From: Cyanobacteria bacterium HKST-UBA02
GTDB lineage: Bacteria > Cyanobacteriota > Vampirovibrionia > Obscuribacterales > Obscuribacteraceae
NCBI GenBank assembly: GCA_020431945.1
Contig: JAGQHH010000363.1
Location: 1 to 23,220 of the forward strand
Length of the DNA: 23,220 bases
Direction of reading: 5' to 3'
The position numbers and the translations under genes were made by a program. The notes under the pieces are model-generated. The model ran no database searches, was not told the DNA's origin, and worked only from the letters and a program-made list of their open reading frames with translations. Positions within the stretch are counted from its first letter, which is position 1. Each line of letters opens with the position of its first letter. This document shows, in pieces, positions 7,880 to 14,877 of the stretch.

Positions 7880-9808
7880 ATGCTCTGGTCGGCTTTTCAG
7901 GACAGAATCAGACTGGACAAGAATAGACTACCCGCTCTCCTCTGCATAGCTCTCTTTCTCATGCCCCTGGTCTCGGGCTGCGGGACCGGCACAACCGTGA
8001 AGAGCCCGGGCGGAAGATCCGGGGCGCCGAAAAAATCCGCCCTTCCTGTTGTCGATCCCGAATTCCCCGGCGCCTACCAGACCGTCGAGCAGGACGGAGT
8101 GCAATTTCGCCGGGGACGCTATCGCACCGGCAAGTTCGGCGGGACTCTGGTACGCTCCCTGATCGGCGCCGATCCCAAGACCTTCAACCCCTGGGCCGCC
8201 ACCGACACCACCTCCAGCGATATCGCCAATCTCATGTTCGCCTCGCTTTTGACCACCGATATGTATAACGGCGAGACGATTCCTTATATGGCAGAGAGCT
8301 TCCAGGTAGGCAAAGACGGGATTACTTATTTCACCCGCCTGCGCGCCGGACTTAAGTGGAGCGACGGCCAACCCATCACCGCCGATGATGTCGCCTTCAC
8401 CTGGAACACCATTGTCGCAGGCGGCTACGGTAACGCCTCGCTCCGCGATATCACCGCCGTCGACGGCAAGGCACCGGAAGTCACCGTAGTCGACAACCTC
8501 ACCAACAAATATGTCACGGCTCGCCCTTTCGCGCCATTTCTGCGAGCCATGGGCGATATTCCCATCGCCCCGCGGCACATCATCGAGCCGGTGATTAAGG
8601 CAAAAGACGGGCGCAAGAAATTCGACGGCTTCTGGCCTGTCACTGTGACGCCCGCAAGCCTCGTGACCAGCGGTCCTTTCAGATTGCAGTCCATGGTGTC
8701 CGGCCAGCGTGTGGAATTCAGCCGCAACGAAAGCTTCTTCATGGTCGATCACGAAGGCAAGCGCCTGCCCTACCTGGACCGGGTGGTCTATCAAATCGTC
8801 CCCGACGTGCAGACCAATCTGCTCAAATTCAAATCAGGGGAGCTCGATCTAACCCAGATCCGCTCCCGGGACACCGCCGAGCTCCTCTCTCTTAGAAAAA
8901 GCAGCAATTTCGAGCTCTACAATCTCGGTCAGGCGCAGGGAACGGTCTTTCTCATGTTCAACCTGAACCGGCGCAAGAACGAAAAGGGCGATTTCTATGT
9001 GGACCCGGTCACATCAGCCTGGTTCAACGATGTCAATTTTCGCCAGGCGGTCAACCATGCCATCAACAGAGACACCATGGTGGCTAACTATTTCAGAGGG
9101 CTCGGCTATCCCAGCTTCACCATGATCTCACCGACGAGCCCGTTTTTCGATGCAGGCCTGGCTGAGTTCGAGCCCAATCCGCAATATGCCCTCTCTCTGC
9201 TTGCCAAGTCCGGCTTCAAGAAGAACAAAGAAGGACTGCTTGAGGACAGAGACGGCAACAAAGTCGAATTCGATCTTGTCACCGCTTCCGGTAGCACCTT
9301 CCTGCCCACAATAAGCAATATGCTCATCGAGGATCTCAGGAAGCTCGGGATGAAGGTCAATTTCCAGGAGATCAATTTCAATATCCTCATGGACAAGGTC
9401 CACACGGCCTGCAACTGGCAGGCCGCCGTCTACGGGCTCTCCGGAGGCGATCCTTTCGAGCCCAATAACAGCGCCAATGTTTTTCGCAGCGACGCTCGAC
9501 TCCATCTATTCGACCAGCGCCAGCCCGACGCCACCGGCGTTATAAAGGCTGACGATGCCCGGCTCTGGGAGAAACATCTGGATGATCTTTTCGCTCAGGG
9601 CACGGCAACATTCGATAGAAGCAAACGCAAAGCCATTTATGACGAGATTCAGAAAACCATCTACGATCAGGCGCCGTTCATCTATCTGGTCAGCCCCATG
9701 ACTGTGATCGGCGCCCGGAACACTATCCAGAACTACGCTCCCACCAAGCTTTCCCAGACCTCCTCCGGGCTTCACAATATCGAGGAGATCTGGAAAGAGG
9801 ATCAATAG
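7880..9808 (+). CDS. Peptide ABC transporter substrate-binding lipoprotein (SBP family 5), copy 1
   Basis: The 642-residue protein has a hydrophobic segment ending in the lipobox LVSGC (Cys34), so it should be a membrane-anchored lipoprotein. The family 5 signature is clear: GGTLVRSLIGADPKTFNPW near residue 90, then LKWSDGQPITADDVAFTW near residue 155, followed by the long C-terminal lobe with FRQAVNHAINR. Family 5 proteins bind di- and oligopeptides, or sometimes nickel or glycosides, and deliver them to DppBC/OppBC-type permeases. The start ATG 7880 is the only upstream start; its ribosome binding site is weak. It is the first gene of a unit with a paralogous binding protein, two permeases and a small membrane protein. 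Confidence 0.93.
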   Translation: MLWSAFQDRIRLDKNRLPALLCIALFLMPLVSGCGTGTTVKSPGGRSGAPKKSALPVVDPEFPGAYQTVEQDGVQFRRGRYRTGKFGGTLVRSLIGADPKTFNPWAATDTTSSDIANLMFASLLTTDMYNGETIPYMAESFQVGKDGITYFTRLRAGLKWSDGQPITADDVAFTWNTIVAGGYGNASLRDITAVDGKAPEVTVVDNLTNKYVTARPFAPFLRAMGDIPIAPRHIIEPVIKAKDGRKKFDGFWPVTVTPASLVTSGPFRLQSMVSGQRVEFSRNESFFMVDHEGKRLPYLDRVVYQIVPDVQTNLLKFKSGELDLTQIRSRDTAELLSLRKSSNFELYNLGQAQGTVFLMFNLNRRKNEKGDFYVDPVTSAWFNDVNFRQAVNHAINRDTMVANYFRGLGYPSFTMISPTSPFFDAGLAEFEPNPQYALSLLAKSGFKKNKEGLLEDRDGNKVEFDLVTASGSTFLPTISNMLIEDLRKLGMKVNFQEINFNILMDKVHTACNWQAAVYGLSGGDPFEPNNSANVFRSDARLHLFDQRQPDATGVIKADDARLWEKHLDDLFAQGTATFDRSKRKAIYDEIQKTIYDQAPFIYLVSPMTVIGARNTIQNYAPTKLSQTSSGLHNIEEIWKEDQ

Positions 9809-9810
9809 AA

Positions 9811-11811
9811 ATGAGCAAGAAGTCGCTCCTGATCTTTGTATCGGTCCTGGTACCGACACTGTTTCTATATGCCTGCAAACAGGGCGAGCAAAGCAATCCG
9901 GCTCAGTCCCCGGTCGGCGAGGACCTCGGTGTGCACGCCACCGCCGGTGCCGGAGCCACCAACTCAGGCTCGCCTTCCGCCATCGAAAAGCAGAGAGCCC
10001 TGGCCACAGCCAGGATTCTTCAGGCTGCCCGGGCGCAGTACCCCGATCCCGGTCCCTTCGCCCTGACCACCGGCAGCCAGGGCGCCGAGTACTGGGTCGC
10101 CCGCGGGGAGCGCGGCAGTTTCGGAGGTACGCTCACAGTCTCGACCTTCGGCACAGGTCCGAAAACATTCAATGTCTGGGAAGCCCACGAGGTTCCCAGC
10201 CATGGTCTCGGAATCCTCATGTGGGAGCCGCTTGTAGACATCGATCCCTGGACTGGCAAAACCTATCCGCGTCTGGCGAAAGAGATAAAGGTCGGCAAAG
10301 ACGGGCTCCAGTACGCGATCAAGCTCAGGCAGGGTCTGGTCTGGTCCGACGGCACCCCCCTCACCGCCGACGATGTCGTCTTCACCTTCAACAAGATCAT
10401 CAAGGAAGGCTACGGCAACTCGAGCACCAGGGATACTCTCACAGTCAAAGGCGAATTCCCGGAAGTCAGCAAGCTCGACGACTATACAATCCACTTCAAG
10501 ACGAAAGAGCCTTTCGCTCCATTCTTACAAAGCGTGCATAACGTGCCCATCGCGCCTCGTCATGCGCTTGCGCAGATAGTGGCAAAACCCATGGAGGCAT
10601 TCCACGAGTTCTGGGACATCAATTGCAGACCCCAGGACCTGGTGGTCAGCGGTCCCTTCAAGCTCGAGCGCTATGTCCCGGGGCAGCGGATCGAGCTTGC
10701 TCGCAACGAGAACTATAGCTTCGTGGACAGCCTCGGACGCAAGCTCCCCTATCTCGACCGCTTCGTCGAGGTGGTGGTTCCGGATCAAACCACCCAGATC
10801 CTGAAATTCTACGGAGACGAAGTAGACTTCCTCGATGTCCGCTCGGTGCGAGGCTTCGATGCAGCCCTCATGAAACAACGCGAGAAGCCGGGCAATTTCT
10901 CCATGTACAACCTCGGTCCGGAAGACGGATCTACATTTATGGTGCTCAACCTCTGCCGCCGGAAAAACCCCGAGACCGGCAAGTATTATGTCGATCCGGT
11001 CAAGCAAAAATGGTTCAACAATCTCAAGTTCAGAAAAGCGATCAGCCACGCCATAGACAGGCAGCGCATGGTGGACAATATCCTCAAAGGGGTCGGTCTG
11101 CCGATCTTCTCCCATATCACCGCCGCCTCCCCCTGGTATAACAAGAGCCTCAAACCTTACGGCAAGGACATGAAAATCTCGCAAGCCCTGCTTGCCGAGG
11201 CGGGCTTCCACAAAGAAGGAGACCGGCTCCTGGATGAGGATGGCAATGCCGTGGAGTTCGTGCTCCAGACCAATGCCGGTAATACCACCCGCGATGCTGC
11301 TTGCATTATGATCCAGAATGACCTCGCCGAGCTGGGCATCAAGGTCAACTATCAGCCCATCGATTTCAACATCATGATCGACAAGATCAATTCGAGCCTG
11401 GACTGGGATGGCGTGCTCATGGCTCTCACCGGCAACCAGATCGAGCCCTATGACAGCGCCAATGTCTGGAAATCGAATGGGCGGCTGCATATCTTCGATC
11501 AGCGCCTGCCGGACGACAAAGGCCGGATCGAGGTCACCGACGCCCGGGACTGGGAAAAAGAGATCGACGATTGTTTCGACCATGGTGCCACCACATTCGA
11601 TATGGAGAAGCGCCGGGAGTGCTTCGACCGGTATCAGCAGATCGTCTACGACCAGCTGCCTTTCATCTATCTCTACTCTCCCCTGAACATATCGGCTGCC
11701 CGCAACACCATCAGGAATTACAAACCCACTCCTCTGGGCGTCTATTACACTCCTAAAGGCTCCCTGCACAACATCGAGGAAATCTATCTGCAAAAGAGCA
11801 CGAGCAAATAA
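9811..11811 (+). CDS. Peptide ABC transporter substrate-binding lipoprotein (SBP family 5), copy 2
   Basis: The 666-residue protein begins MSKKSLLIFVSVL and has a probable lipobox LYAC at Cys22; the Tyr at -2 is atypical. After a Ser/Ala/Gly-rich linker come GGTLTVSTFGTGPKTFNVW and LVWSDGTPLTADDVVFTFN, the same family 5 signatures as the neighbour. The two proteins align along their whole length (for example FRQAVNHAINR against FRKAISHAIDR, and DSANVWKSNGRLHIFDQR against NSANVFRSDARLHLFDQR). They are therefore tandem paralogues with diverged N-termini. ATG 9811 lies 2 nt after the preceding stop, with AGAGG about 11 nt upstream. Its ligand specificity cannot be read from sequence. Confidence 0.93.
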   Translation: MSKKSLLIFVSVLVPTLFLYACKQGEQSNPAQSPVGEDLGVHATAGAGATNSGSPSAIEKQRALATARILQAARAQYPDPGPFALTTGSQGAEYWVARGERGSFGGTLTVSTFGTGPKTFNVWEAHEVPSHGLGILMWEPLVDIDPWTGKTYPRLAKEIKVGKDGLQYAIKLRQGLVWSDGTPLTADDVVFTFNKIIKEGYGNSSTRDTLTVKGEFPEVSKLDDYTIHFKTKEPFAPFLQSVHNVPIAPRHALAQIVAKPMEAFHEFWDINCRPQDLVVSGPFKLERYVPGQRIELARNENYSFVDSLGRKLPYLDRFVEVVVPDQTTQILKFYGDEVDFLDVRSVRGFDAALMKQREKPGNFSMYNLGPEDGSTFMVLNLCRRKNPETGKYYVDPVKQKWFNNLKFRKAISHAIDRQRMVDNILKGVGLPIFSHITAASPWYNKSLKPYGKDMKISQALLAEAGFHKEGDRLLDEDGNAVEFVLQTNAGNTTRDAACIMIQNDLAELGIKVNYQPIDFNIMIDKINSSLDWDGVLMALTGNQIEPYDSANVWKSNGRLHIFDQRLPDDKGRIEVTDARDWEKEIDDCFDHGATTFDMEKRRECFDRYQQIVYDQLPFIYLYSPLNISAARNTIRNYKPTPLGVYYTPKGSLHNIEEIYLQKSTSK

Positions 11812-12780
11812 GTGTCGATTCCTATCTATCTACTGAAACGAATATTGCAAGCGATCCCGCTCCTCTTCCTGATCTCGGTGATGAGCTTCACCATGCTCAA
11901 GATGGCGCCTGTTGATCCCCTGGCGCACCTGAAAGCCAATCCGGCAATCTCCCAGGCGGCTATCAAGGCAGAGGAAGAACGTCTGGGGCTCAACAAGCCA
12001 CCGGCAATCCAGTATCTGATCTGGCTCAAGAATCTCGGCAAGGGCGACCTGGGGATCTCCACCTCCGGGGGCTCGGTTTTTTCTTTGCTCACCCAGAGAG
12101 CAGGCAATACTCTCATCCTGAGCATCCTCTCGATCTGCTGCACCTGGCTCATCGCCCTGCCCGCCGGCACCTACGCCGCCATCCACCGGGGCCGGTTCCC
12201 TGACAAATTCTTCTCGCTTTTAACGGCCATGGGCATGTCCATGCCTACATTCCTGTCCTCCCTGCTGCTTCTCATGCTGGCTCTGGCCACCGGCTGGTTT
12301 CCCATAGGGGGACTGACAAGCCCGTCTTTCTACGACCTCGATCCCCTGGGGCAGGCACTGGACCTGGCTCATCATCTGATCATCCCGGTGGCGGTAATGA
12401 CTTTCTATGCCCTTGCCGGCATCCAGCGCCAGATGCGCGGTGCCCTCCTGGACGTCCTGCGAGCCGAGTATGTACGCACCGCCAGAGCCAAAGGGCTGAG
12501 CGAGACTGTTGTGATCTACAAGCATGCCGTCCGCAACGCCATCAATCCGCTAATCACGATCTTCGGATTCGAATTCGCCTCGCTTCTATCGGGAGCGGCT
12601 CTCGCCGAGATGGTTCTCGCTTACCCGGGTCTGGGCAGACTCACTCTGGAAGGCGTTCTCACCAAGGACATGAATCTGGTGATGGCATCGATCATGCTTG
12701 GAGCTCTCATGCTCATCATCGGCAATCTCCTGGCCGATGTCCTTCTCAAAGTCACCGACCCCCGCATCACTCTCGATTGA
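11812..12780 (+). CDS. Oligopeptide ABC transporter permease, OppB/DppB type
   Basis: The 322-residue membrane protein shows the DppB/OppB pattern: an N-terminal helix (LKRILQAIPLLFLISVMSF), a periplasmic segment with LGLNKPPAIQYL and GDLGIS, then five further helices. The ATPase-coupling loop reads EYVRTARAKGLSETVVIYKH, the EAA-type motif of binding-protein-dependent permeases. It starts at GTG 11812, directly after the TAA of the second binding protein with no spacer, so translation is probably coupled. It should pair with the OppC-type permease that follows to form the transmembrane channel. Confidence 0.94.
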   Translation: MSIPIYLLKRILQAIPLLFLISVMSFTMLKMAPVDPLAHLKANPAISQAAIKAEEERLGLNKPPAIQYLIWLKNLGKGDLGISTSGGSVFSLLTQRAGNTLILSILSICCTWLIALPAGTYAAIHRGRFPDKFFSLLTAMGMSMPTFLSSLLLLMLALATGWFPIGGLTSPSFYDLDPLGQALDLAHHLIIPVAVMTFYALAGIQRQMRGALLDVLRAEYVRTARAKGLSETVVIYKHAVRNAINPLITIFGFEFASLLSGAALAEMVLAYPGLGRLTLEGVLTKDMNLVMASIMLGALMLIIGNLLADVLLKVTDPRITLD

Positions 12781-12790
12781 GGAAGAGCTC

Positions 12791-13885
12791 GTGACCACAG
12801 TCATGTCCAAGAAACGGCGCAGCCCCTGGCAGAAACTCTGGAGCGATCCGGTTGCCCGCACGGCTATCCTGGTCCTGGTCCTGCTCTATCTCGGGGCGGC
12901 CTTCGCCGATCCATTGACCCCCTATAGCATGGGTTTCAACGATCCGGATCTGGCCAACGCCCCACCCACCCCGGTCCATTTCCAGAATGAGAACGGCGAG
13001 CCTGTCTGGCCCTATGTTCACAGAGTCGAGCGCAGTTTCGATGTAGAGACATTCAAGCAATCCTATCTCGAGGTCACCGATAAGCAATATCCCCTGAAGG
13101 TCTTCTGCCCGGGAGAGCCCTACCGGCTTTTCGGGCTCATTCCAGGGGACATGCATCTTTTCGGGGTGGAGGCACCGGCACGGCTTTTTGTCATCGGCTC
13201 GGACATCAACGGCAGGGACAGCTTCTCGAGACTCTTTTTCGGCGCCCAGAAAAGCCTCACCATAGGCTTTCTCGGGCTCCTCATCGCCTTTCCTATCGGC
13301 ATAGTCTATGGTGGCATATCGGGATTTTTTGGTGGTATCGTGGACAATATCATGATGCGCTTCGCCGAAGCGATCATGTCGATCCCGGGGTTCTACCTTC
13401 TCATCGGGCTGGCGGCGATCCTGCCGCCCAGCATGTCCAGCTCCCAGCGCTTCGCCCTGATCACCGTCATTCTCTCCTTCATCAGCTGGGCGGGTCTGGC
13501 CCGGATAATCCGGGGCATGGTCCTGGCCGTGCGCCAGGAGGAGTTCGTCCAGGCAGCGCGGGCAGCCGGGCTCGGTGAATTCAGGAATATCATCGTCCAT
13601 GTCATCCCGCAAACCTCGAGTTTCATCATCGTCGCCGCCACCCTGCGGGTCCCGCATTTCATCCTCTCGGAAAGCGGGCTCTCTTTCATCGGTCTGGGTA
13701 TTCAACAACCCGATGCGAGCTGGGGAAACATGCTGAAATTCGCAATGGACAACGTTAACGATCTTCTCAATCAGCCCTGGCTCATCGCTCCGGGAATCCT
13801 GATCTTTATTACAATTCTATGCTTCAATGCTCTCGGGGACACCCTCAGGGATGTTCTCGATCCGAAGATGCAAGGTGTTTCCTGA
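12791..13885 (+). CDS. Oligopeptide ABC transporter permease, OppC/DppC type
   Basis: From GTG 12791 the product is 364 residues. The frame is open further upstream inside the preceding gene, but an AGGA sits 7 nt before this GTG, so I chose it; ATG 12803 is less well placed. An N-terminal helix (AILVLVLLYLGAAF) is followed by an external loop of about 100 residues and then the family motif IGSDINGRDSFSRLFFGAQ. The EAA loop reads EEFVQAARAAGLGEFRNIIV near the middle of the C-terminal half, and DPKMQG lies at the end. The long first loop is bigger than in the classic DppC and may contact the binding proteins. It forms the second half of the channel with the upstream permease. Confidence 0.93.
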   Translation: MTTVMSKKRRSPWQKLWSDPVARTAILVLVLLYLGAAFADPLTPYSMGFNDPDLANAPPTPVHFQNENGEPVWPYVHRVERSFDVETFKQSYLEVTDKQYPLKVFCPGEPYRLFGLIPGDMHLFGVEAPARLFVIGSDINGRDSFSRLFFGAQKSLTIGFLGLLIAFPIGIVYGGISGFFGGIVDNIMMRFAEAIMSIPGFYLLIGLAAILPPSMSSSQRFALITVILSFISWAGLARIIRGMVLAVRQEEFVQAARAAGLGEFRNIIVHVIPQTSSFIIVAATLRVPHFILSESGLSFIGLGIQQPDASWGNMLKFAMDNVNDLLNQPWLIAPGILIFITILCFNALGDTLRDVLDPKMQGVS

Positions 13886-14101
13886 ATGCTCGAAGTCTCC
13901 ACAATGCAGATTGTTTGCATAGTGCTGGCCGCACTGACGGCATCGACCCTGACTATCTATGCCACCTGGCGTTCGCCGGGCCGGGGCCGCTATCTCTGCC
14001 AGGACTGCAAGTTCAACAATCCCAGGGACTGCCTGAAAGAAGACCGGCCCATGTCTATCGGCTGCACCAGCTACCGGGCAAAAGAAAAAAAGAGCAAGTA
14101 A
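13886..14101 (+). CDS. Small membrane protein with four-cysteine cytoplasmic motif
   Basis: The 71-residue product starts at ATG 13886, immediately after the permease TGA; an internal ATG at 13904 is an alternative. A single membrane helix spans about residues 8-28, followed by a basic stretch (RSPGRGR), so the C-terminal part is likely cytoplasmic by the positive-inside rule. It carries four cysteines, Cys38, Cys41, Cys49 and Cys60, spaced C-x2-C-x7-C-x10-C, and ends in a lysine-rich tail. The spacing could bind zinc or an iron-sulfur cluster, but no family is recognised. Its adjacency to the importer genes suggests co-expression. The stop is 1 nt from the stop of the convergent gene at 14103. 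Confidence 0.72.
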   Translation: MLEVSTMQIVCIVLAALTASTLTIYATWRSPGRGRYLCQDCKFNNPRDCLKEDRPMSIGCTSYRAKEKKSK

Positions 14102-14102
14102 T

Positions 14103-14609
14103 TCATTGCGGAGCTGGTGACGAGGCCAGCGTTTCTTTGATCTCGGCAAGAGCTTTTGCCAGGGAAACTTTGCCATCGCTCTGGCGGCGGTCGAGGTTGC
14201 TGAACCAGGCGACCTGGCCTTTTTCATCCACCGGCAGACAGGAGATCCCCCAGGCGGTGCCGACATAATACTGTCTCTCTTTGCGGAGAAAGACCAGGGC
14301 CCGCCCTTCCGGAAACCGGCACTGGGCACAGATGAAATTCTCGAAACCGTGGATTTTGAACTCTTTCGGCAGATCGCCTTTGACGGACTGCTCCAGGCGG
14401 GTGGGGGAGACTTCTTTGTACTCCCAGTGCTGGCCTTTGACGGTGAGCTCCCTGGGCTTGTCGATATTGACCAGGGCGATGTAGTGCGAGTTCCGGATCA
14501 TCTCCCGGGCAGTCGGCAGATAAGCCTTGGCCTGTGCAGGCAGCGGTCCTAGCAGAAAGAGAAAAGACAGGAAAGGAATGACGATCTTCACGACAGATAC
14601 ACGATGCAT
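14103..14609 (-). CDS. Exported protein with weak resemblance to NTR/TIMP-like domains
   Basis: From ATG 14609 the product is 168 residues with a signal peptide (VVKIVIPFLSFLFLLGPLP, cleavage near AQA-KA). The mature part has an early NSHYIALVNI strand, then LEQSVKGDLPKEFKIHG, CAQCRFPEGRALVFL and GISCLPV. This order of a surveillance strand, a (V)KG turn, a Cys-bearing strand and a G-x-x-L-V-F-L strand recalls bacterial NTR/TIMP-like OB-fold proteins, but the resemblance is by eye and weak. The frame is open upstream to a GTG at 14699, but that would translate a strong leader hairpin, so I prefer 14609. A strong promoter lies at 14789-14816. No function can be assigned. Confidence 0.72.
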   Translation of the reverse strand: MHRVSVVKIVIPFLSFLFLLGPLPAQAKAYLPTAREMIRNSHYIALVNIDKPRELTVKGQHWEYKEVSPTRLEQSVKGDLPKEFKIHGFENFICAQCRFPEGRALVFLRKERQYYVGTAWGISCLPVDEKGQVAWFSNLDRRQSDGKVSLAKALAEIKETLASSPAPQ

Positions 14610-14621
14610 ATATGAATAGAT

Positions 14622-14663
14622 CAAGCCCCTCTGCCGGTTCACCCACCGACCCAGAGGGGCTTG
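14622..14663 (-). promoter_or_regulatory. Stable leader hairpin between Shine-Dalgarno and start codon
   Basis: A perfect 12-bp stem (14622-14633 with 14652-14663; CAAGCCCCTCTG/CAGAGGGGCTTG) is capped by an inner 4-bp stem CGGT/ACCG with a hexaloop. On the minus strand an AAGGAG (14669-14664) touches the 5' side of the stem and the ATG at 14609 begins 12 nt after the 3' side. Linear spacing is far too long for initiation, but folding the hairpin would bring the two close together. There is no T-run on either strand, so it is not a standard intrinsic terminator. Confidence 0.6.
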
Positions 14664-14788
14664 CTCCTTAATTGGAGTTGACCGATTCCAACATCGCACC
14701 GCGCAGCTCTAACACGTGAGACTTTTTCGGGTCCAACACTGGTTAGCCCGCTGGGTATGAGCTGTTTGTTTCGGACGATCTTAATTCG

Positions 14789-14816
14789 ATTATAGCAAGA
14801 ATCAAAGAGGTGACAA
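14789..14816 (-). promoter_or_regulatory. Sigma70-type promoter for the gene at 14103-14609
   Basis: On the minus strand TTGTCA (14816-14811) and a perfect TATAAT (14794-14789) are separated by 16 nt. Transcription would start near 14782 and give a leader of roughly 170 nt that includes the hairpin at 14622-14663. The element lies in the 268-bp gap after the large sensor gene, so the secreted protein probably has its own transcript. Confidence 0.7.
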
Positions 14817-14877
14817 TACTTAATACTGCTGATTAATTAGTTGTAAGTCTCAAAAACCGATCGCCTGAAACCGGCTC

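Noticed and set aside
10525..11793. A 422-codon minus-strand frame opposite the second binding protein.
   Set aside because: Shadow of a clear family 5 binding protein; the translation is low-complexity in I, V, E and D and has no motif.
12767..13708. A 313-codon minus-strand frame opposite the OppC-type permease.
   Set aside because: Highly charged antisense of a membrane protein gene, with no start context or motif.
14622..14663. Intrinsic terminator reading of the 12-bp hairpin.
   Set aside because: No T-run follows on either strand.
14664..14782. Possible 6S-like or other structured small RNA between the strong promoter and the gene at 14609.
   Set aside because: The ends pair over only about 5 bp and there is no terminator before the coding region, so a leader is a simpler explanation.
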